From a virus, in the IMG/VR virus record IMGVR_UViG_3300025890_000078, positions 1-31,832 of that record: a stretch of DNA of 31,832 bases; one strand, written 5' to 3'. The position numbers and the translations under genes were made by a program. Every line of letters starts with the position of its first letter. Position 1 is the first letter of the stretch. This document shows, one piece after another, positions 8,483-17,483 of this stretch. The notes under the pieces are model-generated. The model worked only from the letters and a program-made list of their open reading frames with translations, searched no databases and was not told where the DNA came from.

Positions 8483-8484
8483 TG

Positions 8485-9798
8485 ATGGGTATAAATGATT
8501 TTAGTAAAGATAGTAGAGATAGTAATACTGTACCGATAATAAGAATCGGTGAAGTTGTTAGCGTTTCAGATTCTACTAAATCTGGAAGAATTAAAGTTAA
8601 AATTACAGGTATCGATGATACTGAAACAGAAGGTTCATTAATAAAGTGTGTCCCACTATTACCTAAATATTTAACAATCTTACCGAAACCTGGAGAATGT
8701 GTATTTGTTTTTCAATATGAAAATAACAACACTAACCCAACAGCATCATTTAAAACTAAAAGGTTTTGGATTGGACCATTGATTACTCAACCAACAAAAT
8801 TAGATGGTGAGAATTATACTGATGCAATGTCTATACTACCTGACGGTTATGTTAAATTAAAAGACCCAAAAATTGAAGATGGTACCTATGGTAATGATGA
8901 AGATATCACTTTACAAGGTAGGTATAATACCGACATAATCCAAAAGGATAGACAAATATGGTTAAGAGCTGGTAAGTTTATTGAAGGTGCCAATAATGAG
9001 TTTAATTCTAAAGACGTTGGGTATATACAATTAAAATATGGTGGAGAAAAGTTAAAAAGAGAAACTGTTGATAAGGAGATTGTTAATTATATTACACCAA
9101 GTCCTGAAATTGTTATTAGTGTTAAGTTAAAAACTATTCTAACTACTGATGTAGTTTTATCCAATAAGTTACCTAAAGAACGATATAAAGAAAATGATAT
9201 TGATAGGACTGAATTATTTATTGAAGTTCGTAATATTAAAACTGGTGAGTTAATTATTGGACTTGAAAACGAAACTGATTATATTGGTTCTGTTTCTAGA
9301 CAACAAGCCTTAGATGCGACTAAAGAATTTATTGACACCAATAAAGGTGATAGGTGGCAAATAAAGTCAGATTCTTCAGACGTAATTAAGATATATAAAG
9401 GTGAAGGTAATATTGCCCAATTTACAGCAGAACCTATTGAAGTTAAAAAGAAAATTAAAGTTAATAAAGTCTCTAAAAAAGACGATCCCACTTCTAGTGT
9501 TATTAACGTAGTTGCATCGAAGATTAATCTTTTAAGTATATCTGATGGTGCTAACACCTTCGAATTAACTGATCCTGAAAATTTAATTACTGACGATGAA
9601 CAAGAAAGAATTAATAATGAAGCACACCCATTAGTCTATGGTGATACTTTAGTAGAATTTTTAGAATTGATTAAAAAATACGTCATATCACATGTCCATC
9701 CATATAATGGTTTACCTGCTGATCCGAGTAAAACTACCACAGATGTTATGGGATTTGACTTAAATAAAATATTAAATAAGAACATTAATAGTAATTAA
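8485..9798 (+). CDS. Baseplate hub OB-fold protein (gp5-like)
   Basis: A 437-residue protein with an N-terminal OB-fold domain (about 17-100: IGEVVSVSDSTKSGRIKVKI and LPKPGECVFVFQY) like the phage baseplate assembly V / gp5 N-terminal domain. The conserved C-terminal segment YGDTLVEFLELIKKY runs directly into HVHPYNG at 403, a pattern common in T4-like hub and spike proteins where histidines may bind metal. No lysozyme domain (catalytic E/D/T motif) is seen between them, so peptidoglycan cutting would be by another protein. I chose the ATG at 8485; a GTG at 8482 overlaps the previous stop by one base and would add a single Met. It would sit at the centre of the baseplate and tail tip. Confidence 0.78.
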   Translation: MGINDFSKDSRDSNTVPIIRIGEVVSVSDSTKSGRIKVKITGIDDTETEGSLIKCVPLLPKYLTILPKPGECVFVFQYENNNTNPTASFKTKRFWIGPLITQPTKLDGENYTDAMSILPDGYVKLKDPKIEDGTYGNDEDITLQGRYNTDIIQKDRQIWLRAGKFIEGANNEFNSKDVGYIQLKYGGEKLKRETVDKEIVNYITPSPEIVISVKLKTILTTDVVLSNKLPKERYKENDIDRTELFIEVRNIKTGELIIGLENETDYIGSVSRQQALDATKEFIDTNKGDRWQIKSDSSDVIKIYKGEGNIAQFTAEPIEVKKKIKVNKVSKKDDPTSSVINVVASKINLLSISDGANTFELTDPENLITDDEQERINNEAHPLVYGDTLVEFLELIKKYVISHVHPYNGLPADPSKTTTDVMGFDLNKILNKNINSN

Positions 9799-9799
9799 T

Positions 9800-9807
9800 A
9801 TATTTAT
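9800..9807 (+). promoter_or_regulatory. Candidate late-promoter motif ATATTTAT
   Basis: An exact motif copy sits 13 bases before the next start codon, in the only intergenic gap (22 bases) between the hub gene and the appendage-like gene, oriented with transcription. Confidence 0.4.
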
Positions 9808-9820
9808 ATAAAAAGAAAAA

Positions 9821-11227
9821 ATGTTAATTAGAACTTATATTGATAAAAATAATACTATCACAAGAAATACCCAAATAAATACGGGTAGAAACCCTATTGC
9901 TGAGATTTATTACGGGGGGGATAATTCAGTTACCGATTATAGTAGACACTTACTTTATTTTGATGTTACGGATTTACAAAGTAGATATGCTGCTGGTGAA
10001 TTAGGTGATTTATCTAAAGTAGTACATACGTTAAGGATGACAAATAGTTCATACTTCGATAATGACTTACAAGCTCAAAAATTGTTAGATGGTAAACAAA
10101 GAACATCTTCGTTTGATTTAAACTTATTTAGAATTGATAAAGATTGGGATGAAGGCTGTGGTTATGACTATCAACAAGTACTTAGTTTTGAATCTAAAGA
10201 TAATATAACCTTTGTAGAATCAGCTAGTAACTGGTTAAACGCAACAACTAGTACGAGTTGGACTGAGGGTGGTGTATATTCAGGATCACCATCAGGTATT
10301 ACAGTGTCGACACAACATTTTGACAAAGGTAATGAAAATATTTCTATGGATATTACCGATGAAGTTAATAGTTTAATAACTGGTGGTACTACAAATTACG
10401 GATACGGTATTTCATTCGAAAGAGATTTAGAATTAATAGTTAAAAACCCATCACAATATGTTGGGTTCTTCACAAGACATACTCAAACATATTATGAACC
10501 ATTTTTAGAGACAGTATATAATGACCCAATTAGAGACGACAGGAAGAACTTTTATAAGGGTAAGGTTAATAGGTTATACTTTTACACTAATATAGGTGGA
10601 GAACCCACTAATTTAGATAATAACCCTAGTGTGACAATAAAAGATGAAGATGGTGACGTTTTTTCAGCCATTACATCGGCACAAACCATACAAACTTCCA
10701 CAGGTATTTATTACGCTGATGTCTTTGTACCAGTTACGGAAGATGATTGTGTTTTATTCTCCGATACGTGGAGTGATATTAACATAAACGGTATAAGTCG
10801 ATCAGATGTAACATTAAATTTTGAAGTAAAGTCTGATGATGAATATTATAATTTCGGTGATAGTGAGTCATTACCTATAGAATATATGGTATCTTTAAGT
10901 GGTATTAAAAGAGATGAAAAAATTAAAAGGGGTGATAAAAGAAAAGTATTTGTAAACGCTAGACTTCCCTATACAATTAATCAATCAAGTGTTATAGATG
11001 GTTTACAATATAGAATGTGGATTAGAGAAGGTACAACACAAGTTAATGTTATTGATTGGGAAGATGTTAATAGATCGTTTCTTAAAAATTATTTTGTTTT
11101 GGATACTTCTTGGTTAATCCCTAATGAATACTATATTGATATTAAATTAATTTCTAATGAATTGGTTAAGACATATACTACAAAACTAAAATTTAGTGTA
11201 GTAAATCAAGTAGATAATCTACACTAG
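9821..11227 (+). CDS. Beta-rich tail/appendage structural protein
   Basis: A 468-residue protein rich in Tyr, Thr, Ser and Asp with alternating strand pattern throughout, typical of phage baseplate, tail or fibre-attached proteins. Residues about 110-240 (…LFRIDKDWDEGCGYDY… SNWLNATTSTSWTEGGVYSG) resemble carbohydrate-binding DNRLRE-type jelly-roll domains, whose hallmark is W-x-E and T-W repeats; this similarity is tentative. The remainder looks like two or three Ig-like beta domains (245-350, 360-465). There is no signal peptide. It follows the hub gene and its stop overlaps that of the convergent leftward gene by 9 bases. Confidence 0.68.
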   Translation: MLIRTYIDKNNTITRNTQINTGRNPIAEIYYGGDNSVTDYSRHLLYFDVTDLQSRYAAGELGDLSKVVHTLRMTNSSYFDNDLQAQKLLDGKQRTSSFDLNLFRIDKDWDEGCGYDYQQVLSFESKDNITFVESASNWLNATTSTSWTEGGVYSGSPSGITVSTQHFDKGNENISMDITDEVNSLITGGTTNYGYGISFERDLELIVKNPSQYVGFFTRHTQTYYEPFLETVYNDPIRDDRKNFYKGKVNRLYFYTNIGGEPTNLDNNPSVTIKDEDGDVFSAITSAQTIQTSTGIYYADVFVPVTEDDCVLFSDTWSDININGISRSDVTLNFEVKSDDEYYNFGDSESLPIEYMVSLSGIKRDEKIKRGDKRKVFVNARLPYTINQSSVIDGLQYRMWIREGTTQVNVIDWEDVNRSFLKNYFVLDTSWLIPNEYYIDIKLISNELVKTYTTKLKFSVVNQVDNLH

Positions 11228-12064
11228 ATTTAATGGTTCTACACCATCGGGTAATTTAAAATTAGTTGATTCGATTTTTTCTACAACATCGTTATAGATA
11301 CCATCTAAAGTTTTTATGTAACTCTCTTTAGATAGTGGTTTAATTAAGGGTACCTCAAAAGACATCCAAGTATCATCACCATAACCAATACCTTCTAATG
11401 GTGTGTCCCCAACTCTAAGATTAACAACTACCTCAACATTATCAGCGTTAGCTGACCACCCATATTTATTATCGTCTGATCTAGGTATTGGTATTGGTTT
11501 TATTTTAACAGTAGCCATAATTAACCTCGGACTAACATCTTTACCATATAGATATACACCACGTAAACCACTTGATGAGTGTAAAGGTATGTATAAAGTA
11601 AACCCATAATTATTATCCCACATTACAATTTCCCTATTTTCAAATAAAGATTTATGTTCCCCTAAGTCATCACCTTCAAAATTAACTTTAATATTTCCTA
11701 CTTCATCGCCATCAGCGACACCATCTCTAATTGACATATCATTTCTAAATTTTTTAGTCATATCCCCAAGGTGTCTAAAAAATATCTCAGAAGTAATTTG
11801 TTTTTTTCTTAAGGAGTCCCTTTTCCCAAATAGTTTATATCCATTATAAAAATACGTTGTTGACATTTCATACGCCAAATCGTAAGGTATATCGAATAAC
11901 TCTATTAAAAAGGCTGCTGCCACCCACATATCAAAAGTTTTGATGTTGGGTATACCATATTCTTTATTTAATACAAAAAGTAGTCTTTTTTCTTGTTCGG
12001 TAAATTCATTTAACGAATCTATTAAATTAGACTCTAATAAAACATATTTTTTTTTAATTCTCAT
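11219..12064 (-). CDS. Hypothetical protein downstream of major capsid gene
   Basis: A 281-residue protein. Residues 1-110 are helical and basic (starts MRIKKKYVLLE), 110-281 are mixed alpha/beta with Gly/Asp-rich loops. No family recognised. It has its own candidate late promoter (18 bases upstream) after the terminator of the capsid transcription unit, so it is probably a late gene expressed separately. Its last 9 bases overlap the end of the opposing rightward gene (CTAcacTAG gives a stop on each strand). Confidence 0.68.
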   Translation of the reverse strand: MRIKKKYVLLESNLIDSLNEFTEQEKRLLFVLNKEYGIPNIKTFDMWVAAAFLIELFDIPYDLAYEMSTTYFYNGYKLFGKRDSLRKKQITSEIFFRHLGDMTKKFRNDMSIRDGVADGDEVGNIKVNFEGDDLGEHKSLFENREIVMWDNNYGFTLYIPLHSSSGLRGVYLYGKDVSPRLIMATVKIKPIPIPRSDDNKYGWSANADNVEVVVNLRVGDTPLEGIGYGDDTWMSFEVPLIKPLSKESYIKTLDGIYNDVVEKIESTNFKLPDGVEPLNLV

Positions 12065-12082
12065 ATGGTTGTTAATATAATA

Positions 12083-12090
12083 ATAAATAT
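12083..12090 (-). promoter_or_regulatory. Candidate late-promoter motif ATATTTAT
   Basis: An exact motif on the minus strand lies 18 bases before the 281-residue gene and directly after the capsid terminator hairpin. The minus strand continues TATTATATTAAC before the start codon. Confidence 0.45.
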
Positions 12091-12102
12091 GTTATAAAAC
12101 AA

Positions 12103-12132
12103 AAAAGGGTGAGAAATAAATCCCACCCTTTT
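12103..12132 (-). terminator. Rho-independent terminator after major capsid gene
   Basis: A 9-bp stem AAAAGGGTG/CACCCTTTT (12103-12111 with 12124-12132), extendable past one mismatch by two more pairs, with a loop of about 12 bases. On the minus strand the stem is followed by a T run (CACCCTTTTTTG). It begins 23 bases after the capsid stop codon. Confidence 0.82.
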
Positions 12133-12154
12133 AATATTAACTTATAAATTAAGA

Positions 12155-13921
12155 CTATCTTAATTCATTAACGTCAAATGTAACAACACCATCAACAGTA
12201 ATCGTTCCATAAAAACGGTTATTAACCATTTTCTTAGCGTATCTAGTCATAATACCCTTCGTTGGAGCGAAGTTGAACGGGTTTTGTAACGTTGGAGTAA
12301 GTTGTAATGGTACGTAAGGTGCGTAAATGTACCCTGTGTCCAATAAAGACTTACCTTTATGTCCAATGATAATTGAGTTAGCTGGTGCGTAAGGATCACG
12401 ATACACAGTGTAACGTCCACCTAATGAACCAATTTTCTCAATACCCATATTGTATTGATCTTGTTCTGGATTAGCGTTTGATACGTGGAAGTATTCCAAA
12501 TCATCAAAAATCGCTGAAACTTCAGAAGATACTACTACAAAGTTAGCACCACCTCTTAAAGTTGCTTTGTGGATTTGAGCTGAAATCTGGTTAACTTTAG
12601 TAATCAACGTTTGATTCCACTCTTTTTGAGTGTAAGCGTTGAAACCACCGCTAGCAGTTCGTTTCCATCCATTATAATCCCATCTTAATGCCCAAGCACC
12701 TCCGACTCTCAAATCTCTCAAGATTTCTCTATCGATTTCAGCCGCTACTTGTTCAGACAATAAAGCTGTCAATTCAGCTTCAGCATCGATGTTGTGGAAT
12801 GCACTAACATCTTGTGCTAATTCTGGAGACCAAGTTGCTCTTAATTTTCTTTCTGTTACAGAAACAACAACCTCATCAAGTTCGAAAGATACTTCTCCCA
12901 TTTCAGTTGCGAATTCTAAAGATGCGTATGTCACCCATGACACCAACATATCATCTCTAAGTATAACTCCAGCTCCTTTTAAATCTGAACCTACATAACC
13001 ATCAAAAGTACTAGCAGAACAGCTAACACAAGCTGGTGTTGTAAGGTCCAATTCAACTAAAAGACAACCATCAGCGTCACAGATATCTTTACCGTAATCA
13101 ACGATACCTCTTCCGTATTTTTGTGCAACTAATCTAAATGGAATTGATCCACCTTCTGGGATAATTACTTTATCCCCATTTGCAACACTTGTTTTAATTT
13201 CTTTATCAGTAGTAATACGTAATGAAGCTAAAAACGTTTCAGTATCCATTTCATTTCCGTCAGGTCCAGTAAGTCTACCAGCACCGGCAGAAGTGAATCC
13301 TGTAATACACATTGTAGCGTGTCTGAGACTACCATCTGCAGCAACTGGTTGATCAGCAAACGCAGTATCAACAGTTTCTCCGTTAGCACTTAAGATAACT
13401 GGATTAAAACCAGCAGTAGTAGTATTAACAGTAGCAGTACCTTTAGATGCATCAAATAAACCATCATTATAAAAGATATCGTAAAGATTCTTTTCTTGAA
13501 ATTGAGTTAGTGATGTACCGTTACAAGCTGAAAATACACATTCTTGTCCTGGTAAAGCTGGTCCGTTTAAAGGAGCATGATCTCTACCAGATGTTTTTGG
13601 TACAAAGTAGAATAATTTTCCGATTGGCATGTTCATCGCTTGTACCGATACAATATCGTTAGCCAATAATTTTGAGAATACACGTCTTACGATTGGAAAG
13701 ACTACAGTCTCAAATGAACCTGAAGAGTTTGAACTCGTAGATTCGTTTAATAGAGAAGAAGCTTGGTTTTCATACAACTGAGCAATGTTCTCTTTTACGT
13801 GACCTTTTAAACCTTCTAGGAAACCAATTTTGTTCCACTTAGAAATAGTTTTAGATCTTATTTGTTTCAAGTGTTCAAGTCCTATATTTCCGACTTCACC
13901 TGAGTTTAATAAATGTCCCAT
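12155..13921 (-). CDS. Major capsid protein (gp23-like)
   Basis: A 588-residue T4-type HK97-fold major capsid protein. The start resembles the gp23 precursor: a ~60-residue N-terminal region with ENQASSLLNE (51-60) in the place where T4 gp23 has its protease site, then FPIVRRVFSKLLANDIVSVQ (75-94) and MNMPIGKLFYFVP (97-109), which are strongly gp23-like. L58-N59-E60/S61 fits the gp21 rule of cutting after L/I-x-E, so the mature subunit would start at S61. C-terminal gp23-like segments include YRDPYAPANSIIIGHKG. Internal Cys-rich stretches (about 280-310) are unusual and could stabilise the shell. Upstream by 32 bases is the scaffold-like gene; downstream is a strong terminator. It shares the scaffold transcript. 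Confidence 0.95.
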   Translation of the reverse strand: MGHLLNSGEVGNIGLEHLKQIRSKTISKWNKIGFLEGLKGHVKENIAQLYENQASSLLNESTSSNSSGSFETVVFPIVRRVFSKLLANDIVSVQAMNMPIGKLFYFVPKTSGRDHAPLNGPALPGQECVFSACNGTSLTQFQEKNLYDIFYNDGLFDASKGTATVNTTTAGFNPVILSANGETVDTAFADQPVAADGSLRHATMCITGFTSAGAGRLTGPDGNEMDTETFLASLRITTDKEIKTSVANGDKVIIPEGGSIPFRLVAQKYGRGIVDYGKDICDADGCLLVELDLTTPACVSCSASTFDGYVGSDLKGAGVILRDDMLVSWVTYASLEFATEMGEVSFELDEVVVSVTERKLRATWSPELAQDVSAFHNIDAEAELTALLSEQVAAEIDREILRDLRVGGAWALRWDYNGWKRTASGGFNAYTQKEWNQTLITKVNQISAQIHKATLRGGANFVVVSSEVSAIFDDLEYFHVSNANPEQDQYNMGIEKIGSLGGRYTVYRDPYAPANSIIIGHKGKSLLDTGYIYAPYVPLQLTPTLQNPFNFAPTKGIMTRYAKKMVNNRFYGTITVDGVVTFDVNELR

Positions 13922-13953
13922 TTTATTTTTGAGTTTTTATTTTGTTATTATTT

Positions 13954-15309
13954 TTATGATATTCTTTTCATTAAATCTTTAATAGCTGAAATTTGTGGAT
14001 CTACATAAGCAGTAGACTCATTTAAATCAGATTTAGAAGATTTAACAGTTTTGTTAACTTTATTTTCAACAGACTCACTAATTGGTGTTTTACCATCTAA
14101 TTCAGACTTAATAACCTTATAAATAGATTTAGATTCTTTTACTGAATCAGTATTGTCAAACCTTTTAAGAATTTCCATTTTTTCTTTTTTAGTTGTCGAA
14201 TGTTCAGTAAACAATCTATTTACATAAGCTAAGTTAGTATTAAATAACGCCACTTCGTTTAGTTTGTCTTTAAATACGTTAAGAGCTTTTTTGTATTCGT
14301 TATTTTTACTTTTTAACTCTTTGTATTCTTTCATCATTTTTGTTTCAGAAACTGTTTCAGTTTTTGGTTTTCTACGAACAACTGGTTTACGAGCTATTCT
14401 AGATTCAGAAGTTTGTCTATTTCTATGTCCACCCTTTCTTTGGCGACCTTTAGTTCTAGCTAATGTATGATCTTCATCCACTAGTTCTTCTTCTTCATTG
14501 TAGTGACCTTCTTCCATGTCATCAGTTTCTTCTTCCATTGTGAAAGGACTTTCATAATCTTTGTAATGTCCGTCAACATCACCAGCTTTATGACCGTCTC
14601 TTCTTTTGTACTCATGAGATTTACTACCCCACATTTCCGACATTTCAGATTCCCCATCCATTTCGATTTCGTAAATAGTTTCTTCTTCATCCATACCACA
14701 ACCTTCACACACTGATTCCTCTTCGTCAATTTCTTCCAAAGATTCTTTAATGTAGTAAGCTGCACCAGTTTCGTTATCTGTCAAATGAATTCCATCAGAA
14801 TCTTTAACTACCTCTACTTCATCGTCTGGACCCAATTTCTTAAATACAGTAACAACTTCATCATCTGAAGCCATTGTCATATCTAAAATATCGTCACCCA
14901 TACCTAATTCCATATCCATAGGTTCAAGATCTAATTCTCCACCTTCCTCACCGTCTAAATCTAGAACAGTATCAAGGTCTAATTCTACGTCAGCCATTTC
15001 TTCACCATCATCTGGTAAATCCATAACGTCCATTTCTAACTCTTCAGATTCTTCTTCAGAATCATCTGTTAATTCATTGTCAAGACTTAACTCAACTTCT
15101 TCCTCATCATCTGCGGATCCTTCTAATTCAATATCGTCTAATTCAATAGTTTCTTCATCTTGTTCTTTCAAAGACGACTCTACGATACTCTCAATTTCTT
15201 TCGACATATGAGCCGAAAGCATTTCTTTCGTGTTGGCTTTTAAGGCATCCTCTAAAGACTTAGCATCTAACAAAGCCTCTTCGATGATTGATTTTCTTTT
15301 TGTAGCCAT
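13954..15309 (-). CDS. Acidic prohead core/scaffold-like protein (gp22 position)
   Basis: A 451-residue protein sitting between the prohead protease and major capsid genes, exactly where T4 places the core scaffold gp22. Residues 1-50 are helical (MATKRKSIIEEALLDAKSLE…); 50-270 are extremely acidic with many Asp/Glu runs; 280-330 are basic (RTKGRQRKGGHRNRQ); 330-410 form a coiled coil plus a conserved-looking FNTNLAYVNRLFTEH…EKMEILKRFD segment seen in T4-like phage core proteins. Near the end, L429-N430-E431/S432-T is the same tetrapeptide as the capsid cleavage site, matching self-destruction of the core by the protease. Scaffold identity is by position, composition and cleavage sites rather than direct homology. 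Confidence 0.72.
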   Translation of the reverse strand: MATKRKSIIEEALLDAKSLEDALKANTKEMLSAHMSKEIESIVESSLKEQDEETIELDDIELEGSADDEEEVELSLDNELTDDSEEESEELEMDVMDLPDDGEEMADVELDLDTVLDLDGEEGGELDLEPMDMELGMGDDILDMTMASDDEVVTVFKKLGPDDEVEVVKDSDGIHLTDNETGAAYYIKESLEEIDEEESVCEGCGMDEEETIYEIEMDGESEMSEMWGSKSHEYKRRDGHKAGDVDGHYKDYESPFTMEEETDDMEEGHYNEEEELVDEDHTLARTKGRQRKGGHRNRQTSESRIARKPVVRRKPKTETVSETKMMKEYKELKSKNNEYKKALNVFKDKLNEVALFNTNLAYVNRLFTEHSTTKKEKMEILKRFDNTDSVKESKSIYKVIKSELDGKTPISESVENKVNKTVKSSKSDLNESTAYVDPQISAIKDLMKRIS

Positions 15310-15344
15310 TTTAATTTTTTTTAAAATTATATTTTATTATTGTG

Positions 15345-15362
15345 AATGCACTATTATGCATT
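15345..15362. repeat. Small hairpin AATGCA-ctatta-TGCATT in leader
   Basis: A 6-bp perfect inverted repeat lies between the candidate promoter (15368-15375) and the scaffold-like gene, so it would be in that gene's mRNA leader. It has a T run only on the plus strand, so it is not a convincing leftward terminator. It might be an mRNA stability element or chance. Confidence 0.35.
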
Positions 15363-15367
15363 TTTTA

Positions 15368-15375
15368 ATAAATAT
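15368..15375 (-). promoter_or_regulatory. Candidate late-promoter motif ATATTTAT
   Basis: Exact motif on the minus strand, 58 bases before the scaffold-like start codon, longer than the 12-29 bases seen at other genes. It is in the only sizeable gap (104 bases) between the protease and scaffold genes. Confidence 0.36.
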
Positions 15376-15413
15376 GCAATAAAAGATAAAAAACTTACTT
15401 TTTGTTGTTTTTT

Positions 15414-16103
15414 TTAATCTAATAAAAAATTATCTAATGAATTGTTTAGTAATTTGTTTTCATTTTTTTTATTAGACTCCGACATTTGTTGTTCTTGAGA
15501 TGGTTCTTCATTATAAATCCAAGAACCCGGTGTTGATGGGGAAGTTACAATGTCCCAACAGATTAATTCGTAATCATCTTGTACAATGTTTTTTCCATTT
15601 TCTTTTTCTAACGAACCAACACCTCTTGAGGAAACACCTATCTTTAATCCTTTTCTAATGTAATTGGCAACTCTATCTCCTTCACACGAAATTATTCCTT
15701 GATTAACAAAACCAGGTGACATAATTATTTCAAGTTTACCCATTAATACGTTACCTTCCCACCATAAGTCTACAACGTTGTGAGATATTCTACTTACGGC
15801 AACTATCGAACTCTCTGGATGATCTGCCTCACCCATAGCCCTTTTATCTTTAATAAGTTTAAGGTAATTTTCAGCTTCTTTTCTTAATAAGGATTCTGGA
15901 TAGATTCTTTCATTCTTATTTTCTACACCATATTTCTGCATTACTGCGTAGACAATTAAAGGGTCAGATACTATTGGTTGACCTTGTGATAATTTATTAA
16001 CTTCATTAACAAATTCTTTATTGTCTTTTGGTGAAATATATCCTGCATCGTATTCGATAAGGATACCTTTTTTATTGATTTCGTTTTTTTTAATTATTTC
16101 CAT
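15414..16103 (-). CDS. Prohead maturation protease (gp21-like)
   Basis: A 229-residue serine protease of the T4 gp21 / herpesvirus-assemblin fold type, which assembles inside the prohead core and cuts capsid and core proteins after L/I-x-E. Visible signatures are NERIYP (64-69), the catalytic His in GEADHPE (91-97, H95), the catalytic Ser in GVSSRGVGS (156-164, S158 or S159) and CWDIVTSPSTPGSW (182-195). The C-terminal 30 residues are Ser/Asn/Gln-rich and probably self-cleaved. It is flanked by the gp67/68-position genes upstream and the scaffold-like gene downstream, as in T4, and has a motif 20 bases before its start. Confidence 0.92.
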   Translation of the reverse strand: MEIIKKNEINKKGILIEYDAGYISPKDNKEFVNEVNKLSQGQPIVSDPLIVYAVMQKYGVENKNERIYPESLLRKEAENYLKLIKDKRAMGEADHPESSIVAVSRISHNVVDLWWEGNVLMGKLEIIMSPGFVNQGIISCEGDRVANYIRKGLKIGVSSRGVGSLEKENGKNIVQDDYELICWDIVTSPSTPGSWIYNEEPSQEQQMSESNKKNENKLLNNSLDNFLLD

Positions 16104-16123
16104 AATAATGATATCATTTATTT

Positions 16124-16131
16124 ATAAATAT
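16124..16131 (-). promoter_or_regulatory. Candidate late-promoter motif ATATTTAT
   Basis: Exact motif on the minus strand 20 bases before the protease start. It is part of the 12-base perfect palindrome TATTTATAAATA, so the T4-type TATAAATA is also present here on both strands. Confidence 0.45.
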
Positions 16132-16149
16132 ACCATTACAATAAAAACT

Positions 16150-16587
16150 CTATTTTTTAGTTTTATAAAAGGTGAAATAACTATTATTATCTAAACAGTT
16201 ATTTACAATTTCATGAATAATAGTTTTAGATGATTCTACTAATGTGGGTTGATTAATGGGTAACCCCTTTTTTTGGTAGAGGGTTATTTCACAAGACATA
16301 AAACTTCTTTTTGTATTTACAAACCCAGAAGTTCTCATATCTAAATCCACAATATACTTATCATTATGAAATAACTCTTTATTAACGTTAGTGTTAATAT
16401 TTTGTTTTATTTTTTTTCTTAAACCACTTACTACTGAATCGTAATTAGTGTTTTCGTTAATATCGTTTATCTCACCCCAAGCTGTGAGATTTATATATAT
16501 ACTTTTTGACTCTTTATTGTTTACAGTCCCTATTTTAGTTTTATAATTTGGGACTAGTTCTAACTTCAATTCCTTTCCTAACTTCAT
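16150..16587 (-). CDS. Hypothetical protein between gp20 and gp21 (gp68 position)
   Basis: A 145-residue protein, beta-rich in the first two thirds (KLELVPNYKTKIGTV, KYIVDLDMRTSGFV) with a short helical end. No family recognised. It occupies the place where T4 has the small core protein gp68, but it lacks that protein's highly charged composition, so similarity of role is only positional. The opposite orientation frames are not open over this length. Confidence 0.6.
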   Translation of the reverse strand: MKLGKELKLELVPNYKTKIGTVNNKESKSIYINLTAWGEINDINENTNYDSVVSGLRKKIKQNINTNVNKELFHNDKYIVDLDMRTSGFVNTKRSFMSCEITLYQKKGLPINQPTLVESSKTIIHEIVNNCLDNNSYFTFYKTKK

Positions 16588-16666
16588 TCATATATATTTA
16601 CATTTTATTGTTATTAATAACAAGTATAGTAATAATATAAATTAAAGTCAATTAGGGTGTTTAAAG

Positions 16667-17446
16667 TTACTCGGAAGTTACTGATACAGACTCTTTAAGT
16701 TCGTAAACTTTATTGATGTCATCAATATAATTCTCATTATCAAAGTTCATATTTAATAGTTTATCTTTAACTTTGAGTAATTTATCTTTTAAGTCAATAT
16801 CAGAAGATTCAGATAATCTATTATCAATAGTATCTATACATTCTCTTTTTAATGTAGAGAACGTTTCTTCTTTATCATTGTCATCACCATTTAAAATAGT
16901 TCTTATAATTCTTTTTTCGGACTCACTGATGTCGGAGTATTTATCGTTAAACTTATTAACAGATAATTTAGCTAACACACTTGGAGGTAATTCAGAATCA
17001 ATTTTTTCTGTAACAACTTCTTCCTCTTTCTCTAACATCAGATGTTTAATGTAGTTTATAGATTCAGTAATTTTATCTATGTTTAATGGAGACTTAGTAG
17101 TTTTTGATAAAAAATCGATATGTGAATAAAACTCATCATTTTCTTTAATAATATTTTTACCACTTAAGATATTAATTAATTTTTCGTTAGATTCTATTAC
17201 TTTATTTTCGTTTAATGATTTTAATAATGTAATATTTTCCTTAATATAGTCTTTAGCTTCCGATGAATCATCGAACTTTTTTGTTTGTAAATTTTTATAA
17301 ATTAAGTATTGGTTAGTTAGTGTCTTATCTTCTTTAATTAGTTTAACGAATTTAGAAAATAGTTCTTTACCACTTTTTTCTTTTTTTAATATAGACTCTA
17401 TTACAATAGTTTTAAATGTATCTTTTATATTACCGAAATTTTCCAT
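16667..17446 (-). CDS. Helical protein between gp20 and gp21 (gp67 position), possible prohead core component
   Basis: A 259-residue, nearly all-helical, highly charged protein (Lys, Glu, Asp, Ser rich) with coiled-coil spacing in 195-250. It contains several L/I-x-E tripeptides (for example IKE, LNE, ISE, LSE), which are potential prohead-protease sites. It sits directly downstream of the portal gene, the place of T4 core protein gp67. It has its own candidate promoter 12 bases upstream. I infer a core or internal head role; no sequence family is recognised. Confidence 0.62.
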   Translation of the reverse strand: MENFGNIKDTFKTIVIESILKKEKSGKELFSKFVKLIKEDKTLTNQYLIYKNLQTKKFDDSSEAKDYIKENITLLKSLNENKVIESNEKLINILSGKNIIKENDEFYSHIDFLSKTTKSPLNIDKITESINYIKHLMLEKEEEVVTEKIDSELPPSVLAKLSVNKFNDKYSDISESEKRIIRTILNGDDNDKEETFSTLKRECIDTIDNRLSESSDIDLKDKLLKVKDKLLNMNFDNENYIDDINKVYELKESVSVTSE

Positions 17447-17458
17447 GTTTTTTTATTT

Positions 17459-17466
17459 ATAAATAT
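17459..17466 (-). promoter_or_regulatory. Candidate late-promoter motif ATATTTAT
   Basis: Exact motif on the minus strand, 12 bases before the 259-residue gene. As before gp21, it is embedded in the palindrome TATTTATAAATA and followed by an A run. Confidence 0.45.
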
Positions 17467-17483
17467 CTAGATTTTTTAAAAAA

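Noticed and set aside
8482-8484. GTG as the start of the hub protein
   Set aside because: It adds just one Met before an ATG and overlaps the previous stop; ATG starts are the rule in the window.
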